Shown: positions 26,533 through 34,729 of the stretch, piece after piece
How positions within the stretch are numbered: position 1 is the first letter of the stretch
How the letters are laid out: every line of letters begins with the position of its first letter
Assembly (NCBI RefSeq): GCF_002995805.1
Contig: NZ_PVXL01000045.1
Location: forward strand, 20,859 to 84,858
Source: Neomoorella stamsii
GTDB lineage: Bacteria > Bacillota > DSM-521 > Neomoorellales > Neomoorellaceae
Direction of reading: 5' to 3'
DNA length: 64,000 bases
Notes under the pieces: model-generated
Database searches by the model: none
Told to the model about the DNA's origin: nothing
What the model saw: only the letters and a program-made list of their open reading frames with translations
Position numbers and translations under genes: made by a program

Positions 26533-27963
26533 GTGAAGACCCAAGGGCAAGCGCCTCTCTGGGAGGCGCTTTTAAATTACCGGCGACAGAAACTTAATTC
26601 CTGGCATACACCGGGTCATAAGGATGGAGCCTATACCTGGCCCTCCTGGCGGCAGGCCCTGGGGGAGGAAACTCTGGCTCTGGACCTGACCGAAGTGCCT
26701 GGACTGGACAACCTGGCCTGTCCCAGCGGGGTGATCCGGGCGGCCCAGGAGAAGGCCGCCGCCTTTTACGGGGCAGCGCGGACGTTTTTCCTGGTGAACG
26801 GGGCCAGCAGCGGCCTCATGGCCGTCATCCTGGCTACCTGCCGGCCTGGGGATGAAGTTTTATTGCCCCGTTATGCCCACCGGGCTGTCTTTAACGGTTT
26901 GATCTTGAGCGGGGCCAGGCCGGTTTATATGGAAACGGAATGGCTAACCTCACCCGGCCTCCCCCTGGGGGTAACCCCGGCAGTTTTAGCCAGGACTTTG
27001 CAGGCCCATCCCCGGGCCAGGCTCCTGCTCCTGGTCCACCCCACCTACGAGGGAATCGTCCCATGGAGTAAGGAACTAATCGCCCTCGCCCATGACCATG
27101 GCCTGGCCGTCCTGGTCGACGCCGCCCACGGCGCCCACTTCGGCCTTGACCCGATGCTACCGCCCTCACCCCTGGCCTTGGGCGGCGATTATGTAGTCCA
27201 GAGTACCCACAAGACCATGGGGGCCCTTACCCAGGCGGCCATGCTGCACCTGCGGGAAGCCGGGGCCGGAGATACAATAGCAGCGGCCTTACACCTTTTA
27301 CAGACCACCAGTCCTTCCTATTTACTCCTGGCTTCCCTGGACGTGGCCCGGCTCCTGGCGGAAGAGCGAGGCCGCCGGGACTGGGGCCAGGCTGTGGCCA
27401 GGGCGTTGCGGCTGCGGGAAAAACTGAAGGCAGCCGGCATACCCTGCCTGGCCCCGGCAGATGTGACGGGACCTGCGGCCGCCGGCCTGGATGTCACCCG
27501 CCTGCTGCTGCCGGCGGCCCCATTCAGTGCCAGCGGGCCGGAAGTAGCCGCCTTCTTACGCCGCTATGGCCAGGAGGTAGAGCTGGCCGGGCCGGACTAT
27601 ATCCTGTTAATCATCACCCCCGGCGACGGCGAAGCCAAAATAAAATCTCTCCTGGAGGCCCTGCTGGCCCTGCCGCGGCCGGCCGGGCAGCTGCCACCGG
27701 CAGCAAATGGTAAAGTGGGAGCAAGTCCCGGCCCCCGGATCGCCCAGCCCCGGCAGGTGCTGACGCCCCGGGAAGCCTGGCTGGCCCCCCGGCGGGAGAT
27801 ACCCTTAAGGGAGGCAGAAGGCCGGATTTGCGCCGAGTTGATCGCCCCCTGTCCTCCCGGCCTGGCCCTCGTCGTACCGGGAGAGGTCCTGACCGGGGAA
27901 GTAATTATCAGGCTGGTATACTTGCGGGGGCCGGAGGGTAAGGTGCTGGTAGTAGATGGGTGA
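26533..27963 (+). CDS. Orn/Lys/Arg decarboxylase family protein (YaaO-like)
   Basis: A PLP-dependent fold-type I decarboxylase, 476 aa from GTG 26533. Visible motifs are the N-terminal WHTPGHKDG, FLVNGASSGLMAVI, VHPTYEGIVP, VDAAHGAHFG, and the Schiff-base lysine in VQSTHKTMGALTQ. The C-terminal Orn/Lys/Arg domain is present. Its place before tmk is the same as yaaO in Bacillus, so arginine or lysine decarboxylation for polyamines is possible but unproven. No ribosome site is seen before GTG 26533, and a candidate -10 lies seven bases ahead; a TTG at 26500 would lie inside that promoter. Confidence 0.85.
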   Translation: MKTQGQAPLWEALLNYRRQKLNSWHTPGHKDGAYTWPSWRQALGEETLALDLTEVPGLDNLACPSGVIRAAQEKAAAFYGAARTFFLVNGASSGLMAVILATCRPGDEVLLPRYAHRAVFNGLILSGARPVYMETEWLTSPGLPLGVTPAVLARTLQAHPRARLLLLVHPTYEGIVPWSKELIALAHDHGLAVLVDAAHGAHFGLDPMLPPSPLALGGDYVVQSTHKTMGALTQAAMLHLREAGAGDTIAAALHLLQTTSPSYLLLASLDVARLLAEERGRRDWGQAVARALRLREKLKAAGIPCLAPADVTGPAAAGLDVTRLLLPAAPFSASGPEVAAFLRRYGQEVELAGPDYILLIITPGDGEAKIKSLLEALLALPRPAGQLPPAANGKVGASPGPRIAQPRQVLTPREAWLAPRREIPLREAEGRICAELIAPCPPGLALVVPGEVLTGEVIIRLVYLRGPEGKVLVVDG

Positions 27964-28004
27964 GAAATGTTTATTCTTTAGGAAAAAGTGCAGGTGATTT
28001 TTAC

Positions 28005-28640
28005 GTGCCTGGCGGCCTGTTCATTACCCTGGAGGGGCCGGACGGCTCCGGTAAGACCACCCAGATGGAACACCTGGAGTGTTTCTTAAGCAGGCGGGGG
28101 TTTACCGTCGAATGTACCCGGGAACCCGGCGGGACGCCCCTGGCCGAAGCCATCCGACAACTGCTCCTGGAACCGCGCTATGGCCCCATTGATGCCCGGG
28201 CCGAAATCCTGCTTTATGCTGCCGCCAGGGCCCAGCATGTAGCCGAACGCATCCGGCCGGCCCTGGCAGCAGGAAAAATAGTCCTCTGCGACCGTTTTAC
28301 GGATTCCAGCATCGCCTACCAGGGTTATGGCCGCAAGCTGGGGGTGGAACTGGTGCGCCAGGTTAACAACCTGGCTACCAGCGGCCTCCTACCGGATCTT
28401 ACCCTCTTAATCGACGTGCCGGTAGAGTTAGGTTTGGCACGGCGCCGGGGGAAAAGCGCCGCCGACCGCCTGGAGCGGGAGGACCTGGCCTTTCACCGGC
28501 GGGTACGCCAGGGTTACCTGGAATTGAGCCGCCTGGAGCCGCAGCGAATCCACCTCATTGATGGTACCGGATCCCCGGATGTCGTGTGGTCGCAGATTGA
28601 AAAGGTAGTAGAACCTTTACTGGAGTTGAGGAAAGGCTAA
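28005..28640 (+). CDS. tmk: thymidylate kinase
   Basis: Phosphorylates dTMP to dTDP, 211 aa. Walker A is ITLEGPDGSGKTTQ, followed by the TMP-binding CTREPGGTPLAEAIR, the DR(F/Y) motif in LCDRFTDSSIAYQGYGR, and a LID segment rich in Arg. The frame is open to GTG 27960, overlapping the previous gene, but GTG 28005 is preferred: AGGTGAT lies six bases ahead and the protein then starts at the normal MPGGLFITLEG. Same order (decarboxylase, tmk, holB) as in Bacillus. Confidence 0.95.
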   Translation: MPGGLFITLEGPDGSGKTTQMEHLECFLSRRGFTVECTREPGGTPLAEAIRQLLLEPRYGPIDARAEILLYAAARAQHVAERIRPALAAGKIVLCDRFTDSSIAYQGYGRKLGVELVRQVNNLATSGLLPDLTLLIDVPVELGLARRRGKSAADRLEREDLAFHRRVRQGYLELSRLEPQRIHLIDGTGSPDVVWSQIEKVVEPLLELRKG

Positions 28641-29516
28641 ATGGTAGCAGGAGAGCAGTTACCCACAGCGAAGCCCCAAATTGCCATGACTGCCCGCCAG
28701 CAGCTGCGGCAGGCCCTGCAAAGGGGGAAACTCGTCCATGCCTACCTCCTGGCAGGCGGCAGTGAGGCCGCGAGGATGGAACTGGCCAGGTACCTGGCTG
28801 CGACCCTGAACTGCCAGGAGCCCCGGGAGGGGGAACCCTGCGGCCGCTGTCGTTCCTGCCAGCAGATGGCCGGCGGCAACCACCCGGACTTTTATCTTTT
28901 CAAGCCCCAGGGCGCCACTCTAAAAATTGACCAGATCCGGGAACTGGAAAGGCAGTTGACCTTCCGGGCCTTCCAGGGAGGGGCCAGGGTGGCCGTCCTG
29001 GACGGGGCCGATACCATGACCGAAGCAGCAGCCAACTGCCTGCTAAAGACCCTGGAAGAGCCCCCGGAAGGAGCCTATCTTATTTTACTGGCTGCCCAGC
29101 CGGACTTATTGCTGCCCACCATCCGTTCCCGCTGCCAGGAACTGCACCTGGGCGGGGAAGGCGGGGTGTCACCTGCCGGGGCCACCTACTGGAACCGCCT
29201 GGCAGGGGCCGGTTTAGCAGCTATGCTGCAGGAAATCTTACCCGAGCTGGAAAAGGAGGATGATCTCCCGGCCGTTCTCCAGGCCATGGCCCTGGCCTGC
29301 CGGGACCAGCTGGTCTGGCAGTTAACAGGAACGGCAACACTATTACTGCAGCCAGGGTACCTTTTACCGGTACCCCTGTCACCGGCGAAAGCCTGGCGCT
29401 GTTTTCAGCTTATCCAGGCTGCCCGGGCGGCCATTGAACGCAATGCCAACCGCCACCTGGCCCTGGAAGTATTGATGTTTAATCTGCACCGGGAGCTGGC
29501 CAATACCATTGTATAG
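28641..29516 (+). CDS. holB: DNA polymerase III subunit delta'
   Basis: Clamp-loader delta' subunit, 291 aa. It resembles the DnaX ATPase core but its Walker A is degenerate (LAGGSEAARMEL), as expected for the non-hydrolysing delta' subunit. The zinc-module cysteines CQEPREGEPCGRCRSC and the SRC arginine-finger region PTIRSRCQEL are kept. ATG follows the tmk stop directly, with GAGGAAAGG in the tmk end serving as ribosome site. It partners DnaX, encoded about 15 kb upstream. Confidence 0.92.
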   Translation: MVAGEQLPTAKPQIAMTARQQLRQALQRGKLVHAYLLAGGSEAARMELARYLAATLNCQEPREGEPCGRCRSCQQMAGGNHPDFYLFKPQGATLKIDQIRELERQLTFRAFQGGARVAVLDGADTMTEAAANCLLKTLEEPPEGAYLILLAAQPDLLLPTIRSRCQELHLGGEGGVSPAGATYWNRLAGAGLAAMLQEILPELEKEDDLPAVLQAMALACRDQLVWQLTGTATLLLQPGYLLPVPLSPAKAWRCFQLIQAARAAIERNANRHLALEVLMFNLHRELANTIV

Positions 29517-29556
29517 CTTCCCCCATCTGACTTCTGATTTACGGAGGTGAGGCAAT

Positions 29557-30366
29557 ATAGTTACCGTCATTGGCGTCAGGTTTAAAAAGGCCGGTAAAAT
29601 ATATTACTTTGATCCCGGCGAACTGGAGCTTACCAGGGGTGACCATGTAATCGTCGAGACAACCCGGGGCCTGGAATATGGTGAGGTGGTCATCCCGCCC
29701 CGCCAGGTTGATGAAGGCCAGATAGTGCAGCCTTTGCGGCCGGTTATCCGCCGGGCAACGGCGGCCGATACCGAACAGGTAAATATCAACCGCCAGAAGG
29801 AAAAGGAAGCATTTGCCATTTGCCAGCAAAAAATTGCCGAGCACGGCCTGCCTATGAAATTAATTGACGTCGAATTTACCTTTGACGTCAGCAAAATCAT
29901 TTTCTATTTTACGGCCGAAGGCCGGGTCGACTTTCGCGAGCTGGTCAAAGACCTGGCGGCCGTTTTCCGCACCCGCATAGAATTACGCCAGATTGGTGTC
30001 CGGGATGAAGCCAAGATGCTGGGCGGGCTGGGTTGCTGCGGCCGGCCGGTCTGCTGTGCCACTTTTCTGGGTGAGTTTGACCCGGTTTCCATACGCATGG
30101 CCAAAGAACAAAACCTGTCTTTAAATCCTACCAAGATTTCGGGCCTGTGCGGCCGGCTCATGTGCTGCCTGCGCTACGAAAATGACGTTTATGAGGAGGC
30201 GCGACGCCACTTTCCTCCCTGTGGCGCCATGGTCCAGACACCGGCAGGTCCAGGCCGGGTAACAGGGCACAATATCCTTAAGGAAACCGTCATGGTAGAA
30301 ATACCCGAGCATGGTACTATGGAATTTCCCCTGAAAAATATCAGGAGAGAAGATCATGAGCAGTAA
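29557..30366 (+). CDS. ricT: PSP1-domain protein RicT/YaaT, apparent AUA start
   Basis: A 269-residue PSP1 family protein. In Bacillus, RicT works with RicA and RicF in an Fe-S complex that promotes RNase Y processing and sporulation phosphorelay flux. The Cys-rich stretch GGLGCCGRPVCCATFLGEF and the later ISGLCGRLMCCLRYE are the conserved cluster-binding positions. The protein would start VTVIGVRFKKAGKIYYFDPGE, but the only codon at the right place, six bases after a perfect GGAGGTGA, is ATA 29557. The first in-frame GTG (29686) would delete about 43 conserved residues. It overlaps yabA by 11 bases. Confidence 0.88.
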   Translation: MVTVIGVRFKKAGKIYYFDPGELELTRGDHVIVETTRGLEYGEVVIPPRQVDEGQIVQPLRPVIRRATAADTEQVNINRQKEKEAFAICQQKIAEHGLPMKLIDVEFTFDVSKIIFYFTAEGRVDFRELVKDLAAVFRTRIELRQIGVRDEAKMLGGLGCCGRPVCCATFLGEFDPVSIRMAKEQNLSLNPTKISGLCGRLMCCLRYENDVYEEARRHFPPCGAMVQTPAGPGRVTGHNILKETVMVEIPEHGTMEFPLKNIRREDHEQ

Positions 30367-30673
30367 TTTTGTGGATTCTCAAGGCGGTACCCTGGCCGTA
30401 GCCCTGGCTGAACTGGAAGGACACCTGAGTGAGGTTTTAAAGGAAGTGCGGCGCCTCCGGGCTTTAGCGCGGGCCCTGGAGGAAGAAAACCAGCGCCTCA
30501 GGACCATCATGTTCGCGGACCAGGCCGGGGAAGGTGGTTACCAGCAGCTTTTACGCTTTTATGAGGAGGGTTTTCACGTATGCCCGCCCCATTTTGCCCG
30601 GGTGCGGGACGGGGAGGGCTGCCTTTTTTGCCAGAGTTTTTTAGAGAAGAAGGGGTTACAGTCCCATGGCTAG
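30356..30673 (+). CDS. yabA: replication initiation control protein YabA
   Basis: A 105-residue protein. The N-terminal half is a leucine-rich coiled coil (residues about 12-50) used for tetramerisation, and the C-terminal zinc module uses His74, Cys76, Cys89 and Cys92 in GFHVCPPHF and GCLFCQSFL. YabA bridges DnaA and the DnaN clamp and restrains re-initiation of replication. The ATG lies within the end of ricT, with an AGGAGAGAAG ribosome site, and the order ricT-yabA-rsmI is that of Bacillus. Confidence 0.92.
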   Translation: MSSNFVDSQGGTLAVALAELEGHLSEVLKEVRRLRALARALEEENQRLRTIMFADQAGEGGYQQLLRFYEEGFHVCPPHFARVRDGEGCLFCQSFLEKKGLQSHG

Positions 30674-31523
30674 CCTTTACCTGGTAGCCACTCCCATCGG
30701 TAACCTGGAGGACATTACCCTGCGGGCCTTAAGGGTCCTGCAGGAGGTCGATTTAATCGCTGCCGAGGATACCCGGCGTACCCGGGAACTCCTGGCCCAT
30801 TATGACCTGCACACACCCCTGACCAGTTACCACCGCCACAACCAGGCCAGCAAAACCCCTTATTTATTAAAGCTTCTCCAGGAAGGCAGGGATATCGCCC
30901 TTGTTTCCGATGCCGGCCTCCCGGGCATCAGCGACCCGGGGGAAGAGCTGGTGCGGCAGGCGGTAGCTGCCGGCATTAAGGTAGTTCCCATTCCCGGTGC
31001 CAACGCCGCCCTCGCTGCCCTGGTGGCGTCCGGGTTACCGGCTGGCCGTTTCGTTTTTGAGGGTTTTTTGCCCCGGGCCGGGAAGGAGCGCCGGGAACGG
31101 CTGGCGGCCCTGGCGGCTGAGGAACGGACCCTGATTTTCTATGAGGCCCCCCACCGCCTGGTGGCTACCCTGTCGGACTTGCTGGCAACCCTGGGAGAAC
31201 GGCGGGTTGCCGTCGGCCGGGAGCTGACAAAAAAATTTGAGACCATCTGGCGGGGGTTGCTGTCGGAAGCAGTAGCGCACTTCCACGCCAACCCGCCCCG
31301 GGGAGAGATTACCCTGGTAGTGGCCGGGGCCGGGCCGGCAATCCTGCCGGCTTATGACCCGGCCCGGGCGGCAGCGGAGGTGGCGGAACTGGAAGCTGCC
31401 GGCCTCGACCGTAAAGAGGCTATGGCCAGGGTAGCCCGGCGTTACGGCCAGCCCCGGCGGGAGATTTACCGTGCCTGCTTGCAGGCCCTCAAAAAAGGTG
31501 GCGAGGCCTTCCTGTCAAAATAA
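30666..31523 (+). CDS. rsmI: 16S rRNA 2'-O-ribose C1402 methyltransferase
   Basis: SAM-dependent tetrapyrrole-methylase-fold enzyme methylating the 2'-OH of C1402 in 16S rRNA, 285 aa. Diagnostic segments are LYLVATPIGNLEDITLRAL, AAEDTRRTRELL, VSDAGLPGISDPGEELV, IPGANAALAALVASGLP and the EAPHRLVATL block. The C-terminus ends with a helix-turn-helix-like RKEAMARVARRYGQPRREIYRACL. It overlaps yabA by eight bases. A bidirectional terminator lies right after its stop. Confidence 0.96.
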   Translation: MASLYLVATPIGNLEDITLRALRVLQEVDLIAAEDTRRTRELLAHYDLHTPLTSYHRHNQASKTPYLLKLLQEGRDIALVSDAGLPGISDPGEELVRQAVAAGIKVVPIPGANAALAALVASGLPAGRFVFEGFLPRAGKERRERLAALAAEERTLIFYEAPHRLVATLSDLLATLGERRVAVGRELTKKFETIWRGLLSEAVAHFHANPPRGEITLVVAGAGPAILPAYDPARAAAEVAELEAAGLDRKEAMARVARRYGQPRREIYRACLQALKKGGEAFLSK

Positions 31524-31550
31524 AAAGGCGCCCGGAGGCGCCCCTTTTAC
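31522..31550 (+). terminator. bidirectional terminator between rsmI and abrB
   Basis: AAAAGGCGCC-CGGA-GGCGCCCCTTTT: GC stem flanked by A and T runs, serving the convergent rsmI and abrB genes. Confidence 0.8.
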
Positions 31551-31560
31551 CTTACCTGAC

Positions 31561-31818
31561 TTAGACAGCCCTGGCCTGCTGGGTCATGGCTTCCAGGCAT
31601 GCCCGGCAGACGTTTTTACCATGGAAATTGACGATATCTTCCGCATTGCCGCAGAAAACACAGCCGGGCTCATACTTTTTCAGGATAATTTTCTCATGGT
31701 CGACGTAAATCTCCAGGGCGTCTTTTTCATCGATGCCCAGGGTACGCCGCAGCTCAATGGGAATGACTACCCGGCCGAGCTCGTCCACTTTACGTACCAC
31801 GCCCGTAGATTTAATCAT
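31561..31818 (-). CDS. abrB: AbrB-family transition-state regulator with C-terminal CxxC pairs
   Basis: An 85-residue DNA-binding protein. The N-terminal swapped-hairpin AbrB domain reads STGVVRKVDELGRVVIPIELRRTLGI. The C-terminal part is unlike the Bacillus protein in carrying Cys53-x2-Cys56 and Cys71-x2-Cys74 (CVFCGN, CRACL), a likely zinc ribbon. AbrB proteins repress stationary-phase and sporulation genes. It is divergent from metG; its own promoter is seen upstream. Ribosome site GGGAGGGGAG precedes the ATG. Position between rsmI and metG is conserved in Firmicutes. Confidence 0.93.
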   Translation of the reverse strand: MIKSTGVVRKVDELGRVVIPIELRRTLGIDEKDALEIYVDHEKIILKKYEPGCVFCGNAEDIVNFHGKNVCRACLEAMTQQARAV

Positions 31819-31862
31819 GGCTCTCCCCTCCCTATTTCAACATGTTTCGACAACCTGTCTAT

Positions 31863-31891
31863 ATGGTACCAGTGTTTCCAGTAAAAGTCAA
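31863..31891 (-). promoter_or_regulatory. abrB promoter
   Basis: On the minus strand TTGACT, 17-base spacer, TACCAT, about 45 bases upstream of the abrB start codon. Confidence 0.65.
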
Positions 31892-31940
31892 CCATATTTT
31901 GGACAAAAAATTAGCCTTCTCGCGCCATTATAGCCAAAAC

Positions 31941-31970
31941 TTGACAACTTGCTCTTTTTTTTAATATAAT
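31941..31970 (+). promoter_or_regulatory. metG promoter
   Basis: Perfect TTGACA and TATAAT with an 18-base T-rich spacer, 33 bases before the metG ATG. The short leader has no T-box. Confidence 0.85.
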
Positions 31971-32002
31971 ACTCCTGAATTTGCCGAAAGGGGACGACCA
32001 GG

Positions 32003-33958
32003 ATGGGGGACAAGGTTTTTTACGTTACCACCCCTATTTATTATCCCAGCGATAAACTGCATATTGGTCATGCCCTGACGACCACCATGGCCGACACCCT
32101 GGCCCGCTACAAGCGCCTGCGGGGTTATGACGTTTATTTCCTCACCGGTTCCGACGAGCACGGCCAGAAAATCCAGCGCAAGGCCCGGGAAGCTGATCTA
32201 CCGCCCCAAAAGTATGTCGACCGTATTGTGGCTACTTTCCAGGAACTCTGGCGCCGTCTTAATATTTCTTATAACGACTTTATTCGCACCACCGAACCGC
32301 GCCATACGCGGGTCGTCCAGCATCTACTGCAGAAAATTTACGACCAGGGGGATATCTATAAGTCCACCTACGAGGGCTGGTACTGTACCCCCTGTGAAAC
32401 CTTCTGGACGGAACGGCAGCTCAAGGACGGCAACTGCCCCGACTGCGGCCGGCCGGTGGAACTGGTCAAGGAAGAAAGCTATTTCTTCCGGATGAGCAAA
32501 TATGCCGATCGCCTGCTGCAATATATAAAAGAACACCCTGACTTTATCCTGCCCGTTTCCCGGCGCAATGAGATGATCAGCTTTATCGAGGGTGGCCTGG
32601 AGGACCTGTGTATTTCCCGGACCACCTTTGACTGGGGTATACCGGTGCCCATGGACCCCAGGCACGTTATCTATGTCTGGTTTGATGCCCTCACCAACTA
32701 CATCTCCGCCCTGGGCTACGGTACCGAAGATGATCACCTTTTCCGTAAATACTGGCCGGCCGCCGTGCACCTGGTGGGTAAAGATATCGTCCGCTTCCAC
32801 ACTATTATCTGGCCCATTATCCTCATGGCCGCCGGCATTGACCCGCCGCGCCAGGTCTTTGGCCACGGCTGGCTCCTGGTGGACGGCGGCAAGATGTCCA
32901 AATCCAAGGGCAATGTTGTCGATCCCATGGTGCTCATCGACCGCTACGGCGCCGACGCCATCCGTTATTTCCTCCTGCGGGAAATGCCCTACGGCGCCGA
33001 CGGTTACTACAGTGAAGAGGCTTTAATTACCCGCCTCAATACCGACCTGGCCAACGACTTTGGCAACCTCCTCAGCAGGACGACGGCCATGATTGAAAAA
33101 TTTAACGGCGGGGTGATTGCGGCGCCCTCAGTCCCGGAGCCCCTGGATGAGGAGTTAAAGGCCATAGCCAGGGCTGTGCCGGATGAGGTGGACGCGGCTC
33201 TGAACAATTTTGAATTCGCCCGGGCCCTCACGGCCATCTGGCGCCTGGTTAACCGGGCCAATAAATACATCGAGGAGACGGCTCCCTGGGCCCTGGCCAA
33301 AGACCCCTTAAAGAAACCGCGCCTGCAGACGGTCCTTTACAACCTGGCCGAGGCCATGCGCCAGGCTACCATCATGGTGGGGCCCTTTATGCCCGGCGTA
33401 CCGGCCCGGGTGTGGGAGCAGCTGGGCCTTTCGGATGTCCCCGCGGCCCTCACCTGGGAGAGCCTGGCCACCTGGGGGGGCATCCCTGCCGGTACCCGGG
33501 TGAGAAGGGGCCCGGCCCTCTTCCCCCGTATTGAACTTAACGAACAGGAAGGAGAAGGACCGGTGGCAGTACAGGAGAAGCCGGCGGCGACGTCGCCTGC
33601 AGTTAAAGAAGAAACGGTTGCTAAACCCGGTGAAGAAGAAATAACCATCGAGGAATTCGCTCGCATTAAACTAAGGGTAGCTGAAGTCCTGGCGGCGGAG
33701 AAGGTGGCCAACGCCGACAAGCTCCTAAAGCTGGAAGTTAAAGTTGGTGACGAGCGGCGGACTATCGTGGCCGGCATCGCCCGCTACTACCGGCCGGAAG
33801 AACTGGTGGGCAAAAAGGTTGTTATTGTGGCTAATTTGAAGCCGGCAAAACTCAGGGGTATTGTCTCCCAGGGGATGGTGCTGGCGGCCGTCGCTGACGA
33901 TACCTTAAGCCTGGTAACACCGGAGCGGGCTATTCAGGACGGCGCCCAGGTGCGATAA
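32003..33958 (+). CDS. metG: methionyl-tRNA synthetase with C-terminal tRNA-binding domain
   Basis: Class I synthetase charging tRNA-Met, 651 aa. HIGH-like motif KLHIGHALT near residue 18, a zinc knuckle with CTPCETF...CPDCGR in the connective peptide, and KMSKSKG near residue 297. The last about 110 residues form an EMAP/Trbp111-type tRNA-binding OB fold (FARIKLRVAEVLAAEKVANADKLLKLEV), joined by a Glu/Lys/Ala-rich linker. It starts a metG-tatD operon from a strong promoter; ribosome site AAAGGGGA. Same location after abrB as in Bacillus. Confidence 0.97.
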   Translation: MGDKVFYVTTPIYYPSDKLHIGHALTTTMADTLARYKRLRGYDVYFLTGSDEHGQKIQRKAREADLPPQKYVDRIVATFQELWRRLNISYNDFIRTTEPRHTRVVQHLLQKIYDQGDIYKSTYEGWYCTPCETFWTERQLKDGNCPDCGRPVELVKEESYFFRMSKYADRLLQYIKEHPDFILPVSRRNEMISFIEGGLEDLCISRTTFDWGIPVPMDPRHVIYVWFDALTNYISALGYGTEDDHLFRKYWPAAVHLVGKDIVRFHTIIWPIILMAAGIDPPRQVFGHGWLLVDGGKMSKSKGNVVDPMVLIDRYGADAIRYFLLREMPYGADGYYSEEALITRLNTDLANDFGNLLSRTTAMIEKFNGGVIAAPSVPEPLDEELKAIARAVPDEVDAALNNFEFARALTAIWRLVNRANKYIEETAPWALAKDPLKKPRLQTVLYNLAEAMRQATIMVGPFMPGVPARVWEQLGLSDVPAALTWESLATWGGIPAGTRVRRGPALFPRIELNEQEGEGPVAVQEKPAATSPAVKEETVAKPGEEEITIEEFARIKLRVAEVLAAEKVANADKLLKLEVKVGDERRTIVAGIARYYRPEELVGKKVVIVANLKPAKLRGIVSQGMVLAAVADDTLSLVTPERAIQDGAQVR

Positions 33959-34729
33959 ATGCCGGAACTCATTGACTCCCACGCCCACCTCAACGATCCG
34001 GCCTTTGGCGCCGACCTGGCCGGTGTCCTGGGCCGCCTGCAAGAGGCCGGCGTTGTAGCTGTAATCAACGTGGGTTATGATGTATCATCTTCCCGGCGGG
34101 CGGTGGAGCAGGCCCACGCCTGGCCCTTTATCTACGCTGCCGTGGCCGTCCACCCCCATGATGCGGCGACTTTCGACGCGGAGGCGGCGAATGTCATCGG
34201 CGGCCTGGCGAGGGACAGCCGGGTGGTGGCCATTGGCGAAACGGGACTCGATTACTACCGCAACCTTTCACCCCGGCAGCGCCAGCAGGAGGTCTTTCGC
34301 TGGCACCTGGAGCTGGCCCGATCTTTACGCCTGCCGGTAATTGTCCATGACCGTGACGCCCATGGGGATACCCTGCGGATTTTAAATAAGGCCGGGCCTT
34401 TCCCGGCGGGGGGCGTCCTCCACTGTTTCTCCGGTAGCTGGGAAATGGCCTGGGAGTGCCTGGAGATGGGCTTTTATATTTCCTTTGCTGGGCCGGTAAC
34501 CTATAAAAACGCGGCCCGGTTGCGGGAAGTGGCCGTCCGGGTGCCCCTGGAGCGGTTGCTCATTGAAACCGACTGCCCGTATCTTACCCCGGAGCCCCAC
34601 CGGGGCCGGCGTAACGAGCCGGCTTACTTGGGCCTGGTGGCCGACGCCATAGCCGCAGCCCGGGGCCTGGCAGCGGAAGCCGTCAGCGAAGCCACCGCGG
34701 CCAACGCCCGGCGCCTGTTTGGGATTTGA
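33959..34729 (+). CDS. tatD: TatD-family metal-dependent DNase/hydrolase
   Basis: A 256-residue TIM-barrel hydrolase. Metal ligands are visible in DSHAHLN, AIGETGLDYYRN (Glu), VIVHDRDAHGDT, VLHCFSG and LIETDCPYLTPEPHRGRRNEP. TatD proteins act as 3'-5' exonucleases or D-aminoacyl/quality-control hydrolases. The ATG immediately follows the metG stop, so translation is coupled. Its TGA stop overlaps the palindrome TGATCA with the stop of the convergent ATPase gene. Confidence 0.95.
   Translation: MPELIDSHAHLNDPAFGADLAGVLGRLQEAGVVAVINVGYDVSSSRRAVEQAHAWPFIYAAVAVHPHDAATFDAEAANVIGGLARDSRVVAIGETGLDYYRNLSPRQRQQEVFRWHLELARSLRLPVIVHDRDAHGDTLRILNKAGPFPAGGVLHCFSGSWEMAWECLEMGFYISFAGPVTYKNAARLREVAVRVPLERLLIETDCPYLTPEPHRGRRNEPAYLGLVADAIAAARGLAAEAVSEATAANARRLFGI

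Noticed and set aside
27960..28004. In-frame N-terminal extension of tmk
   Set aside because: It overlaps the previous gene, is not conserved in sequence type, and GTG 28005 has the better ribosome site.
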